Source of the DNA: Flaccisagitta enflata
Lineage: Eukaryota > Chaetognatha > Sagittoidea > Aphragmophora
DNA: 64,000 nt
Assembly: GCA_965153355.1 (NCBI GenBank)
Contig: OZ231127.1
Span: forward strand, 9,424,001-9,488,000
Direction: 5' to 3'
Shown here one piece after another: positions 35,268-52,076 of the stretch (position 1 is its first letter; each line of letters begins with the position of its first letter). The translations under genes were made by a program, and so were the position numbers. The notes below the pieces were generated by a model that saw only the letters and a program-made list of their open reading frames with translations, was not told the origin of the DNA and ran no database searches.

Positions 35268-35650
35268 GTTTTTGGTTTTTGGTTTTTGGTTTTTGGTTTT
35301 TGGTTTTTGGTTTTTGGTTTTTGGTCCTTGGTCCTTGGTTTTTGGTTTTTGGTTTTTAGTTTTTAGTTTTTAGTTTTTAGTTTTTAGTTTTTAGTTTTTA
35401 GTTTTTAGTTTTTAGTTTTTAGTTTTTAGTTTTTAGTTTTTAGTTTTCAGTTTTTAGTTTTTAGTTTCTAGTTTCTAGTTTTTAGTTTTTAGTTTTTAGT
35501 TCTTAGTTTTTAGTTTTTAGTTTTTAGTTTTTAGTTTTTAGTTTTTAGTTTTTAGTTTTTAGTTTTTAGTTTTTAGTTTTTAGTTTTTAGTATTTAGTTT
35601 TTAGTTTTTAGTTTTTAGTTTTTAGTTTTTAGTTTTTGGTTTTTGGTTTT
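35268..35650. repeat. (GTTTTTA)n tract
   Basis: About eight GGTTTTT units, then some 40 GTTTTTA units with a few substitutions. Confidence 0.95.
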
Positions 35651-38600
35651 CTTTTCAAATCGTGTAGTAGATGTCTTCTTCCTATATTCTTTTCAGTTGT
35701 GGACACGCAACTCTATAGGAGGCTTTGTCGGTCCGTCCGCGTTCGTTCTTGGTCCGTCCTTGGTCCGTTGGTCCGTTGCTCCATCAGCGCGAGTCGAAAA
35801 GTGGGAAAAAGAGCGTTTTAGAACGCTTTGTGTTTGTGTCTATGTTTGGAAGGGGGTTGGCCACTCCTGCCCACCCATCCGCAACGATATTGTGACCCCG
35901 CGTCACGTGTTCATTTCTTTGTGATGAAATTGGTTAACAACATATTTGACACGTGTTGAAGAGCGTTTATTCTTTCTTTTCCTTTTCAATAATTCACCAT
36001 CCTGTTCACGAAGACTGACCTTTAATCATCAATTCTATTTTTAATATCTGAGCCTGAGGTTGCCGACGTTCGATATTACATTGGGTTTTGATAGAAGTTC
36101 ACATATGTTGTTGTAATCACCCGATTCTTTCTCGCTGTGCTTCCCTGTGGTGCTACAATTGCCACACGTAAAAAACAGTGATAGCCGCAAGAGAGATACA
36201 TTGCGAAAAAATTGTCAAAGTAATTGACAACTTGATGATGCTGTGAAATGGTCAATAGTATCTCCTCGGTAAAGCTCTAATTCGTCATTGCTTATAGATT
36301 TACTAGAAAGAATATTGGCAGAGGGATCATAAACCGGTGATCTTGGCTTTACCATCCCCTAATATCTATGGCTGTCCAACTGTCCGTCCGTCTGTTACGC
36401 CTGTTCTCGGCACTTTTCAACCGCAGGGATGTCACATGCTCTCGCTGTTGCTATTGATCTCTCTCCCTCTCCCTACTCAGATCCATCGTTTATGTATCAC
36501 ACATGGTCAGTGTAAAGTTCGCTCCACGCAGTGACACTGTCAGGACGCATCGTTGCCAGGTCGAGCTTGTTGTTATAAAATGTTGCCACATCAAACCGCA
36601 ATTAGTAACAAAAATAAGCTTTTCGAATTTTTCCCGATTGCAAAATCCAAGCCCTTCCTAACAAAACATTAAGGCTTGACTAGAACAGCGTCAAATTTCT
36701 CCGATAGCGGTGAATAAATGTGTTATGTGTTCGTGTTTCATAATTGACTCGTCCAAGGAATATCCAAATGATGTTGAGTCACGTGCATGCGACTAGAAAA
36801 CAACCGATATCTTTTCATTGTTTTGGAAAGCTATTAAGAACCAGATGAGTAAAAACGCAACCAAAGTTTTAGCTAGTAAGAACCAGATGAGTGAAGGCGC
36901 AACCCAAGTTTTAGTCCCTGCGATATCAGAGGCAATTGTAAGAAATTATACAACAGTTTAGAAATCATCAAATGAGTCACTGACGTGTTTGTTGTGAACG
37001 AAGCAGCGTGTGCGTGTCGCCCAAAAGATTTCAGCGCCTCTGTTATATGATTCATATTTTGATGTATCTATAATTGTCTCGAATTTCTTCTGCAACAATG
37101 AAAGTCATTACTTGTCATTGAAAACTACGACAAAATCTCAAGTCAATCAACAGAGAAAATATAGAAACCAAGGCTTGTTTATGATATGACTCATCCTTCG
37201 GGATTAGGCTAGTCCAAAGGGCAAAAGGGGAAAGTATCAGGTTGTTTGTTTTCTTCGAGCTATTACTAATTTTATACGTTAAGTCAGTCCTTGGAACAAT
37301 CTCGTGGATTTCATTTTTCCTTCACACCTAAATATTGGTGGTAATTAGTTTTCGTAGCGTGCAACGCGACGCTTTACCCGACTTTGTTGGTCAATTCGTT
37401 CGTCAGTCCATCGTTTCTATTTTGCCGTATAATAGGATTTGGTTTTTCTCAGATTCCGCTGAAGTCGCTCTAAGATTTTGAGAAATGAAGTAAGTAGGCC
37501 TCAGATATATTCATGTAACAATTTCATCTAATTGCATTTACGTTATGTATGGTCACAATGACAATGCGGACGGGTGGGCAGGGGCGGCCAACACCTATTC
37601 ACACCCAACACCCCACCCAACCCCCTTTCGAACACAGACACCTGCTTAAAAAGGTTCTAAAACGCTCGTTTTCCCGCTTTTCGACTCGGGCTCACGTATG
37701 GACGGACAATCAAATGGACGGACCAACCAACTGACAGACTAACCAACAGATGGACCAACCAACAGACAGACCAACCAATGTACGGACCGACCGACCGATG
37801 GACTGAGCGACGGGTGGACGGACAAAGCCTCCTATAGAATTGTGTGTCCGCGACTTAAAACAACTAAAAAATAACTACCGGGTGATCAGCCAGAGTTGAG
37901 TAAATCTATGATGCAATTACTCTAAGACTACAAAAGCAAATCAGTTGGGGAAGATTACTGAACATTTGCTTATGTAGAAAGAAAAAGCCCCATAATGTTA
38001 AAGAAACAGCCTTCCACATTTCAGTTCAAGTTGATTTGGAAAAGTGGTGCAATTTTGCGCAAGATCCTCGTCTTTTGTCAAGTCATTTCCTCTTGAATAG
38101 AGACATTTAGGGTAAAAAATTGCGGTTCTTATGATTTTCTTTTCAAAAATGGATTAAAAACTTGTTAATTTGGCACCATAAAACTGATTTTAGCCGTACT
38201 CAATCGACAGATATACTTGAAACACCAAGGACATTGAGTAAATGGGAAAAAGTCAATCGTCCAAGTTACTCTAAATTTGGGATCAATTCCTGATCTTGGA
38301 AAAAAACATCTACAGCCTTTTGGGCTAAGATCTCCATCTTTGGCTTTAAGTAAAGGTTCATTAATTTTCTATATGATAAACCAGTGCCTAAGTTTCAACT
38401 AATAATTGTACAGTCTCAGCGTCCAAAAAGATTTACTCTCTTCCGGTATTCTTTTTCTTTTTAGTCGCGGACACACGACTCTACACCTTGCCGTGTTGGT
38501 CAGTCCATCCGTCCGTCTATCGGTCCGTATCATTTCTGAATTGCGAGCGGTTTTCGCATTACCGCTCCTGCCAAATTGTCCGCGACTGGATTGCCGTGTA

Positions 38601-39426
38601 TCCCGCCTTGTTTCTGCTCAAGCTTAGTAAAATAATGCTTCGAGTGAGATGACGAACAACACTAAAGTGAAAGTTGGACACTTGTAAATTTGGTATGAGG
38701 GAAATGATTAGACATTTTCATACAACATAGAGAAGCTTCAAATTTGTATTTCGAAATATGGAAAATTTCCACCAACGGTTTGAACCTCATTGCTGGCGCA
38801 GAAATCTGACATCATCCTTGTCATTTCCACTAATGAGGGCATGTTTCTAGTGAAGATGTAAAACGCGTTTCTTCCCCTGTAACGCGATCACAGCGTAAAC
38901 ACATATTCAAGAATATTAACTGTCCCACGAGGGAGTGAGGGAAGTGAGTGAGCGAGCAAAGCAAGAGTAGCAAAGCGAGCATAGCAAAGCAAGCATAGCA
39001 AAGCTTCAAATTTGTATTTCGAAATATGGAAAATTTCCACCAACGGTTTGAACCTCATTGCTGGCGCAGAAATCTGACATCATCCTTGTCATTTCCACTA
39101 ATGAGGGCATGTTTCTAGTGAAGATGTAAAACGCGTTTCTTCCCCTGTAACGCGATCACAGCGTAAACACATATTCAAGAATATTAACTGTCCCACGAGG
39201 GAGTGAGGGAAGTGAGTGAGCGAGCAAAGCAAGAGAAGCAAAGCGAGCGTAGCGAAGCGAGCATAGCGAGTGAGCAGAGTGAGCGGTTTGAGCGAACGAA
39301 CGTAGCGAGTGACTGAGTATCCTGTTCAAAACACGTGACAAGAAAGTGGAAATGCCCCCTGATTTAAAACCAGATCTTACGCAGAGTTCTGATATCATCC
39401 TCCAAACTTCTAAACCATCTTATAGA

Positions 39427-39760
39427 GTAGGGTGTCTGAAAATATGGTCATATTTGAATCTGGTCTCCCTCGCGGGAGAAATGAGACCATTTCCATCACA
39501 GATGATAACCCTAAAATCTGGTGGCAATCAAATGAAATTTACTCATGGCCACCAACCCCCCTCATTCCACTAAAAAATATACAGGAAGAGAATTTGACCT
39601 GCGAACTATAACATAATGGGAATGGGGTGGGAATTTGCGGCCGTAATAAACTTTGTCATCTCCAGATTTTAGGGGATTACCATCTATAATGAAATGGTCA
39701 TTTCTCCCGCGGCATTCGGATATGACCATATTTTAAGTCTGCCTAAGTATAGAAACCTCT
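39427..39760. mobile_element. hAT-like fold-back element, decayed copy
   Basis: The left arm matches 21180 closely. The right arm has many small deletions and has lost the terminal CACCCTA and flanking TTATAGAG. Confidence 0.65.
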
Positions 39761-40364
39761 ACGTCATAGAAAGTACTATACAGCCTCATATTTTCGGCAG
39801 GCTGGCAGAGAAAAGAAAGGTTAAACTAAGAGTGATGAGGCCATGACACTCTTTTGCCAAAATTTGAACTCTCATTGATGAATCCTAGTTTCATTTTACA
39901 CAAAAAATGGCTTTTGAAAATATGAGTATTGAAGGTGTTTTGCTGCATTAACAGGACAATTTTTCAACGTGAATGTAAAACACCCCTGCCTTTTTAGTAT
40001 GGGTAATAATGAAAAAGAAGGCTGGATACATGGCAATCCAGTCGCGGATGGTTGGGCAGGAGCAGTAATGAGCAAACAGCTCGCAAGTTTAGCAATAATT
40101 TTGACCGATGGATGGACGGACCGAGCAAAACGGCAAGGTGTAGTGTCTGCGTCTAGAAAAAAACTTGCAAATTCTGGACTGTGGTGAACCGATGGACCGA
40201 TGGACGGATGGACTGACCTACCAACCAACATTGCAGGGTGTAGAGTCATTTCTTACAAACCTTTTTTTGTCTCATCTTCGGTCAACTGGCGTCTATGCTG
40301 ACGCTAACGCCTACGCCGACTATGTCCACTTCTACTACATAGAATCTCTTTTCTACATTTTTGT

Positions 40365-40980
<616 letters not shown>

Positions 40981-41082
40981 GAAAAAGGAAGGAGAAGGAG
41001 AAGTACATGAAAGAACATTAACAATTTGTAAAATCACTTATCGACAGACGACATCATGGTCGTCATTTAAAAACAAGTTAAA

Positions 41083-41117
<35 letters not shown>

Positions 41118-42796
41118 GAAGAAAGGAAGAAAGGAAGAAAGGAAGAAAGGAAGAAAGAAAGAAAGATAGAAAGAATGAATGAATGAATAAAGGATATCTA
41201 AGAAATTTCTTTCTTTATTTCAACTTCAGCGACTTTTCTATTGAAGAGACATATGGCACAGTCCTAATATAAATCTTTACATCTGGTAGTTTTCACACCA
41301 ATGCGGTCAAGTATAGAACCTTCAAATACATATGGATGTAAACATATATGTATATAGATATATTTCAATAATGTCATATTTATGTAAGAGTTTTCAGATA
41401 GATGCATATTAGATTCAAAATTCATATATCCGGTCGTTAAAGTCGCTGTGTTAATAACTGTTTAGTCTATATGCAAAACATTGATATTTTGAACTTTTTG
41501 GGTTTGTGCATTCATTTTTTTTTCAAAACTACTCATTCCCAATGATCAATATAGTGTTAACACATCTACATCTGAGTATTTGCATAGACCTTTACTGGTC
41601 GATCTTACTTCATCAAATGGTTAAATTTTGAAAAAAACGAAAATTTCAAACAATGTCATTATAACCTAATTTGCATCAAGATTTGACCCTGCTAACAAAT
41701 TTCAATTGTGAATTCATATAAAGTAATGTATAACCTACACCTACAAAATTTTTCAAAATATTTCAAAAATGGCTTATTTTACTCATGCTCTGCCTGGGAA
41801 AGCGCGAATCTTGCCTGAAACACAAATGTTGCCTTCGGAGGGAAGTCGTCATATCTTAAATTGGTGGGATGCTTAGAGTTATTTTCAATCTTTTTAAATC
41901 AATTACGCTATTTTTAGCTTCGGCGTGTGAATTCTCAGATTCGTCTTCATTTTGTACTCCATTACTGTCTTCAATGACAAATAGTACTCAGGATAATATG
42001 CATGGCAATTGGAGAAGCTATTGGATGACGGTATTTGAAAAACAGAGACATCCGCCAAATAGTGAAAAATCATACAGAAATTTTCCATACTATATTGAAT
42101 AACCTGGTTGCGGTAAATAAAAGTCGCTTTGATAGGTTTTGAAAATTGATAAGCATTGATTTGTTTTGAATATTGATAAGCTTTGATAGACCACATCCTC
42201 ATTTTCAATGGACGATGAAAAACCATGCCGTCGTGGTTGAACTGTCGGATTGCCATTGCATTGGCATTGTATATGTACTTTTAACATACTTTTCCACGTA
42301 GACATGACTACAAGCGCTATGGCGTTTCCTTATTAGCGGTTCTGCTCTAGCAAGACGCATCTTTGCGTCTGAGGAAATGACAAGTAATGTTACAAAGAAT
42401 GTTTTCAAACATTCTTTCGATAATTCGTAATAACTGTCCGATGGTAATGATTCTATTTAGATATTTTCATGGTGATGAATGGTGACAAACAGTGCGAGTG
42501 TTGAATGATGAATAATTGGTGATAAATTCCATTCAACTTTGATCAATGAATTAAGAACAGTTCGATGTTCATCAGAGCAACTTGGCATTCAATCATGCAC
42601 CTGTTTTTAGTTGCTGGCTAAGCGACTCTACACAAGAGGCTGTTTGCGTCGGAAGGAAGGAAGGTAGGACGGAAGGAAGGAAGGAAGATCCGTGACACGA
42701 AATTTTGGATGACGCGAAATCGGCTAAAACACTCATTTCTAAGCATTGTGGCCCCGGCCCCGAAACAAAACAGCCCCGCTGTGACTTGATTACTGT

Positions 42797-42798
42797 GG

Positions 42799-42871
<73 letters not shown>

Positions 42872-43082
42872 AAACAACAACAACAACAACAACAGCAATA
42901 ACAGCGACAACAACAACAACAACAACAGCAACAACAACAACAACAGCAACAACAACAGCAACAACAACGACAACAACAACAACAAAACAACAACAACAAC
43001 AATAACAACAACAACAACAGCAATAGCAACAACAGCAAAACAGCCCAGCAACAACAACATCAACAACAACGACAACAACAAA
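42797..43082. repeat. (AAC)n microsatellite, copy B
   Basis: AAC units with several AGC interruptions; counterpart of 24708. Confidence 0.95.
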
Positions 43083-43526
43083 GAAATAACAACATCATTC
43101 GCATTACATCATTGTGCATCGTCACTGGCGCCAACAGAACGCAGTCAATTCCTCGTGGTTTCAGTTGAAAGTGCTGCAAAGAAAAATCGGGCACAACGGA
43201 ATTGCCATTGGGAACATCGTCATTGCAGCAGAACTGAATCGTCAATTGGGGACTTTGGCGCACTTTCTTACACACAAGACGATGAGTCATGCTCAATGAA
43301 TGATTCCCTAACGTCTTTACGACAGTCTCTCTCTCTCTGTCTCTCTGGCTATCTGGCTTACTGTCTCTCTGTCTCTGTCTCTCTGTCTCACAATAGTTGT
43401 ATCTTTATTTGCCACCATGTTTCTGTCTGTCGAGCTGTTTCCCTGCCTGTCTATTTGTCCGTCTGTTCTCTGAATATTCTTCTGATTTGCACTTTCTGTA
43501 TGTCTGTCTGTTTTTTTGTCCTCATG

Positions 43527-44096
<570 letters not shown>

Positions 44097-45662
44097 GCAA
44101 TTGAGAGTTTCATCGATTAACTTTAACGGCGTTTAGGCAACCGTCAATTTGCGACGACGCGACGTTAGCAACGACGAAGCAAACTCGAATTCTGACCAAT
44201 CACGCGTCTTCGTTCGTCCATCTGCCATGAGTCATCTGCGAAAGGGGGCGTTGCCATTGGTCTTTGGACGACAACCAATGAGAAGTCACGATGAGTATAA
44301 ATGTATACACACAAGGGAGGAGGGGGACGTGCGATTGGTTCTCTCTTTCTCTCGTTTTGCTGGGAAATTTATGAGGTCTTCATCTTTCTCCCCATGAACA
44401 CAGAGCCTGGTTCTCTCTTTCCTCCGCTTCCCTCTTTCTCTCCTCTTTCATCAATTCCTCTCCATATTGCAAATATTATATTCCTCTTCCTCTTCTACTT
44501 CTTCCTATTCTTCCTCTTCCTCTGCTTTCCTTCTTTTGCCCGGGTTGTATCTCTTTGCGCTTCATTCTGCGTACGTAGTTGGTTCTTTTCGTTTGTCTGT
44601 CTGTCTGCCTGTCTGTCTGTTCCTCCGTCGGGCTCTCTATCTGTCTGCCTGATTGTCCATCTCCATTCTTGTCTGGTCGTCATGTTTTCTCTCATCTTTT
44701 CTTTCCCCCGTCTCTTTGTCTCCCGACTTGACCTTGTAGCGTATTACTCCCTCGCAATTGGCGCACAACCCATACCCACTTCTATGTCCACGATCTTACC
44801 CAAATCGTACTAAAAGCTTTTTTTGAAGGATTGCTTGACATGGGTCCCCGAATCGTGAATCTAATCCATCTACTGAAAGGCAATGTCCTACGTATATCAT
44901 TCCCTCTTGCGCTCCCATGGGCCACCCTCAAAATCTTCGGGAAAATAGAGCCGCCAATTCTAAGAAACGGTAAAAGGTGGCTAAAAGTGGCAAAAAGTGG
45001 CTAAAAGTGGCTAAGAGTAGCTAAAAGTGGCCAAAAGTGGCTAAACAGGCTGGAAGCGGTACCAAACTGCGCGCTTTTGATCTCATCACTCATTAATCCT
45101 AAGGAGGCCAATGCAATGGCTGGGGAAGTGTTTATATGTTTGCGCGGTCTTTCATTGAAACATCTCTTAAGTGCCTATTTTAATCTATGAACTCAAAAGG
45201 GAACGAGGCTAAGTAGGCCAACAATGCGTCCTTTTTCATCAACGGTCTTTATGAATGATTGAATGAATGAATGATTGAATGAATGAATGAATGAATGAAT
45301 GAGGGAATGAATTAACAATCTCATGTATGAAAAAAATGATAATTTTTTGATGAAAGAGCTTCTGTTTTCATGAATAATATATTTGCGCGACAGACAGACC
45401 AACCAACCAACCAACGGACGGACATACATAAGTCATGACCTAATGTAGAGATGCGAGGACACATCTAAAAACTATTAAATAAGGAAACTGCAAAATCATG
45501 GATTATACTGGCGGCTAAGTTTTAATAATGTAACTACGGGGAACACCTTTGCTTTTGGTTCCTATCTTACCACTCATAATCACGAATCAGATTTGTCTCA
45601 TTCTGACACAAAACATATGAATCAAGAAAGAATTGAAAAGAAACTAAAGAGGAGGTAGGGGG

Positions 45663-46040
45663 GTAGTACATGAACTCTTACAGAGATGCGAGGACACATC
45701 TAAAAACTATAAAATGAGGGAACTGCAAAATCATGGATTATACTGGCGGCTAAGTTTTAGTAATGTAACTACGGGGAACACCTTTGCCTTTGGTTCCTAT
45801 CTCACCACTCATGACCACCAATCATATCACGTATCAGATCTGTCTCATTCTGACACAAAACATATGAATCAAGAAAGAAAAGAAAAGAAACTAAAGAGGA
45901 AGAGGAAGGGATCACGTTTTGTCTGATATAAAATGTGAAGCACGAGATTTTGCGAGAGAAGCTCAAAATTCCAAGTGAAACCTCAAAATGTCCTCACATT
46001 TGAGCTAAATTTATGTAAGGATCTTTTTTATTATTGTTAA
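45663..46040. repeat. Partial third copy of duplication end, then unassigned
   Basis: 45680-45905 repeats 45448-45660 (AGAGATGCGAGGACACATCT onward) with about 95% identity by eye. The rest is unassigned. Confidence 0.75.
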
Positions 46041-47035
46041 TTGTTGATCATGAGTGTGTCTGCGCGCACGTGAGTGTGTCTGGCTGTACTATCTTAGAAA
46101 TAAAAAGGTTTCCGCACGATTGCATGTATATCTCAGACTAGAATCAATGAATCATCAAAAAATTGGTGAGATTATTAAAGCCCTTCAAATTTGCAAGCAA
46201 TCTACGCAAACCACATCTTTCTAACTCAATGCATTCAAAAGTTATTCAACTTTGAATGAAATGTTTCAATTTTGTTTTTGCCATATCAACACAATCTTCA
46301 AATAATAAACATTACTCTTTTTCAAATAACTCCTACGCGCATTGAGCTAGACAGATGCGGTTTGTGTAGATTGCTTGCAAATTTGAAGGGCTTCATTTGT
46401 GTCACCAATTTTTTTAAGATTTGTTGAATCTCTTTGGAGCTATAAGTTAAAACGTAGCAACAGAAACGATCAAAAAAATTCCTTGAAAGGTCTGGAACGA
46501 CATCACTCCGGAGTACTTAAAAAAGCACTGCAAACTGCTTCTCTGATGAATGGCGGTAGTGATTCAGTCAAAGGAGGCTAACATAAAATATTCATGGATT
46601 CGCAATTGATTTGTGCTCATTTTCATGTCAATAAATGAAATAATGTTACAGGTGGAAACCTTTTTATTTCTAAGATAGTATGCCTAATTGCACACGCACA
46701 CAAGCGTGTCTGCGTGTTCGCGCGCGCACATTATCAAGTGTGTGTCTGCATGCACATGAGCGTTTCTGTGTGTTTGTGCGCTCACATGATCAAGTGTTTG
46801 CGTGCTCAAGAGTGTGTTGTCATAATTGCATGCGCACATTATCCAGGGTGTGTCTATTTGCATATGAGTGTGTCTGCATATTTGGGCGTGCACATGATCA
46901 AGAGAGTGTCTTCATGCCTATGAGCGTGTGTGCATGCCCATGAGTGTCTCTTCGTGCGCATGAGTGTCTGCATGCTCATGAGTGTGTTTGCGACTCTGCG
47001 TGCCCGTGAGTGTGTCTACGTGTTTGCGCGTGAGC
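46040..47035. repeat. GTGTGTCTGC minisatellite, interrupted
   Basis: Irregular units of about 30-45 bp contain GTGTGTCTGCATG, CGCGCACATTATCAA or CACATGATCAAG. The inverted-repeat element at 46089-46678 splits the array. Confidence 0.8.
46089..46678. mobile_element. TA-flanked inverted-repeat element in minisatellite
   Basis: CTATCTTAGAAATAAAAAGG at the left is mirrored at the right, with TA on both sides (46087-46088, 46679-46680). A second, internal inverted pair of about 40 bp (CCTTCAAATTTGCAAGCAAT and complement, near 46182 and 46370) makes it nearly palindromic. No coding capacity recognised. Confidence 0.8.
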
Positions 47036-47111
47036 TAGATGAAGTTGAAAAGCAAAACCGATCGAATATGAATGAAATTACGAAGGCGAAGAGCAAAACG
47101 TAAACTTCTTT

Positions 47112-47142
47112 ATTTTTTTTTTTTTTTTTTTTTTTTTTTTGC
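47112..47142. repeat. Poly-T tract
   Basis: About 30 T residues. Confidence 0.9.
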
Positions 47143-47247
47143 GATTTTCCCCAAATTTATCGCCTTTTGTGGGCATTTTTGAGAAGAGTTTTGAAATCAA
47201 AGATGCAAAAGATCGTTTTCTTTCATTCTCGAAGCCGCGAGGCGTTT

Positions 47248-47770
<523 letters not shown>

Positions 47771-47801
47771 GATCTATGTAAAGCTTTACAGTATGTTCTT
47801 T

Positions 47802-48398
47802 GGGCAGCGGCCCCGAAGGGGCCGATGACCTATGCTTTCACATATGCAGAAATTTCTCCTTCTTCTCCTCCTTCTCCTTCTCCTTTGTCCCCCCCCCCCT
47901 GAGGCCCAAATCCTAGCTTCAAGGCTCAAATCCCAGCCTTGAGGCTCAAATCCCAGCCTCGAGGCTCAAATCCTAGCCCGGGGGCCCAAATCCCAGCCTG
48001 GAGGCTCAAATCCCAGCCTCAAGGATCAAATCCCAGCCTTGAGGCTAAAATCCCAGCCTAAAGGCTCAAATTCCAGCCTAGAGCCTTACATCCCGCCTCG
48101 AGGCTCAAATCCCAGCCTCAAGGCTCAAATCCAAGCCTTGAGGCTCAAATCGCAGCCTCCAGGCTAAAATCCTAGTCTGGAGGCCCAAATCCTAGTCTGC
48201 AGGCTCAAATCCCAGTCTTGATGCTCAAATCCCAGCCTCAAGGACTCAATGCCAGCCTCCGGGCCCCTTGAGGCTCAAATAAAAACAGCATAGGTCATCG
48301 GCCCCTTCGAGGCCGCTGCCCCTCTAACCACCTCACACCTACATACACTAACATAGGGGCAACGGGTACCGCTGGCCATCCAACGCTTTTGCGACTAT
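47802..48398. mobile_element. G-family hairpin/TIR element
   Basis: The left end GGGCAGCGGCCCC, a GAAGGGGCC hairpin and GATGACCTATGCT are mirrored at 48286-48321. Between them are a C-run and about 20 units of 20 bp (GGCTCAAATCCCAGCCTCAA). A further 77 bp after the inverted repeat, to GCGACTATT at about 48398, is shared with the copy at 49681. It contains a TGCCCCT..AGGGGCA stem and ACGGGTACCGCT. Confidence 0.8.
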
Positions 48399-48784
48399 TT
48401 AACAATTCTCACTTTAGTCTTTCAACATTATTACACAACATTATTATGTACACGACTACACGTGATCTAGACTCTAGAGAGAGAGCTACAACTCATCTAA
48501 CATCTGTACTGATCATTTGATTTAGGATTTTAAACGAGCACATTCCTTCGGTCTACCGATCAAAGAAAGAAAGAAAGAAAGAAAAAAGACATTTTGGGCG
48601 AAACAGAAAAAAAGAAAAGAAAAAAGAAAAGAAAAAGAAAAAGCAAAATGAAAAGAAAAAGAAAACCACTTTGGTGTTCCTCATTTTTTCTTTCTTCTCC
48701 TTTTCTTATCATCTTAAGTTTTAATTGAATAACAACCGGAGCGTTAAATCATGCGAGGCATTCGTCAAGGGACTTTTCTAGACT
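48399..48784. other. Unassigned sequence
   Basis: No gene seen. Short GAAA and A-rich runs at 48565-48665. Confidence 0.4.
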
Positions 48785-49680
<896 letters not shown>

Positions 49681-50348
49681 GGGCAGCGGCCCCGAAGGGG
49701 CCGATGACCTATGCTTTCACACAGGGGAAATTTCTCCTCCTCCTTCTCCTTCTTCTTCTCCTCCTTCTCCGTCCCCCCCCCCCCCCGCTTTCAGCCTTAT
49801 GGCCCAAATCCCAGCCTCGAGGCCCAAATCCAAGCCTCGAGGCCCAAATCCCAGCCTCCTGGCCCAAATCCCAGCCTCGAGGCCCAAATCCCAGCATTGA
49901 TGCCTAAATCCCAGCCTTGAGGCCCAAATCCCAGCCTCAAGGCCCAAATCTCAGCCTCAAGGCCCAAATCTCAGCCTCAAGGCCCAAATCACAGCCTCAA
50001 GGCCTAAATCCCAACCTCAAGGCCCAAATCACAGCCTCAAGGCCCAAATCACAGCCTCAAGGCCCAAATCCAAGTCTTGAGGCACAAATCTTAGCCTCCA
50101 GGCTCAAACCCCAACCTTGAGGCTCAAATCCCAGTCTGAAGGCTCAAATCTCAGCCACAAGGCTAAAATCCCCACCTCTTAGCTCAAATCCTAGCTTCAA
50201 GGCCTCAATTCCAGCCTCCAGGCTCAAATAAAAACAGCATAGGTCATCGGCTCCTTCGGGGCCGCTGCCCCTCTCACCATCTCACACCCTCATACACTCA
50301 CATAGGGGCAACGGGTACCGCTGACCATCTAACGCTTTTGCGACTATT
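49681..50348. mobile_element. G-family hairpin/TIR element
   Basis: It has the same ends as 47802 (inverted repeat 49681-49720 against about 50232-50270). About 21 units of the 20-bp repeat lie between them, and the shared right tail runs to GCGACTATT at 50348. Each end contains GGCCCC-GAA-GGGGCC, able to fold on itself. Confidence 0.8.
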
Positions 50349-50512
50349 GTCTCTGCAAACTTTTTTTTTTTGCCTTCTGTTACTTTTTTTCTTTCCCTTC
50401 TGTTAAAAACCTGCTTTCTTCTGTCGCACCCGCTTTACCACTTTGTTTCTGTTTCTTCTGTAAACCTTGTTTTCACCCATTTTTTATCCTGCTGACACCT
50501 ATGTAAAGATCC
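50349..50512. other. Unassigned pyrimidine-rich sequence
   Basis: Nothing recognised. Confidence 0.3.
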
Positions 50513-50648
50513 TCTGTACATTACGCTGGTTACATCCCGGTAATACGCCAAATCATGCTCTTGCGCCCCCCTCACAATGTTCCTTTGCAAAAATGTGGCT
50601 GAAAGAGCCCATGCGCAACTTTCTACGCGCGCAGGAACCTTTTTTAGG
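50513..50648. repeat. Dispersed repeat, inverted partner at 58810
   Basis: About 136 bp with roughly 88-90% identity by eye to the complement of 58810-58946. Shared parts include CAACTTTCTACGCGCGCAGG, TACATCCCGGT and ACGCCAAATCATGC. Family unknown. Confidence 0.65.
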
Positions 50649-50939
50649 GAGGAATTGAAGTTGGATATTGCACCTGTGGAGTAAATTTGTTGACTTCCTA
50701 TTTTACTGCGTACAAATCTGCCTTACCGCATTTGTATTTATTCATTTTCGAGTCCACTTATGAATGTATCTGTCATTATTTTCCTCTCATCTGTTTATAA
50801 TAAACCCATCTTGTCAATGATTTGTGGACTAAACTTTAGTAGGACACAATTTGAATGTTGACTTGTCTTTCATTCTGTTCAACTGTCTCTGCGTCTGCCT
50901 ATTCATGTCTGTTTGACTGTCTGTACATTTCTCTGCCTG

Positions 50940-51537
<598 letters not shown>

Positions 51538-51848
51538 TACAGTACGATGGGAGCAATGACAACCTAGACTGGAGGATTTTTGGTATCCTAATTTTATTTG
51601 TTTTGTAAAGTTTTTGAGATCTAGGCTAATTAAAGGTTGCACTATTGAGTGAGAATATTTGCATCTTTCTAACTTCAAATTGCGACTTGACCTCTTCAAG
51701 ACTTCATTTTTCAAAGTTTATATCTATCTTGATAGGTTGGGTGGAAAATTTTATAGGGTTTTGAAGAAAAAATCAGCTCAATCAGTCTATTTTTACAGGT
51801 TTCATAGCTATATTAAGTTTTGCCCAAAAACTAATTTGCATAATTTTT

Positions 51849-52046
51849 AGTCGCGTGCACGCAAATCTACAACCTACTTTGTCCGTTGGTCTTTGGTTGG
51901 TTGGTTGGTTGGTCAGTCAGTTGGTCACACTTTGTTTTTTTTTATGATTTTATTTCTTTGACCACACTGCTCCTGCCTAAATGGTCTGGTGAGCTCAAAT
52001 ATGGCCCCTGCCCATCCGCAATTGGTAGCCATGTATCCGGCCTTGT
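51849..52046 (-). mobile_element. HINE-like element
   Basis: AGTCGCGTGCACGCAAATC, mixed GTCC/TTGG units, CTGCTCCTGCC core, CCATCCGCAATTGGTAGCC and TGTATCCGGCCTTGTT. Confidence 0.75.
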
Positions 52047-52076
52047 TGTTTATTAAAGATAGCCGTAAAATCTGTA

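Noticed and set aside
46680-46943. Cysteine/histidine-rich frames of 69-87 aa
   Set aside because: They arise from the GTGTGTCTGCATG minisatellite and overlap one another in several frames.
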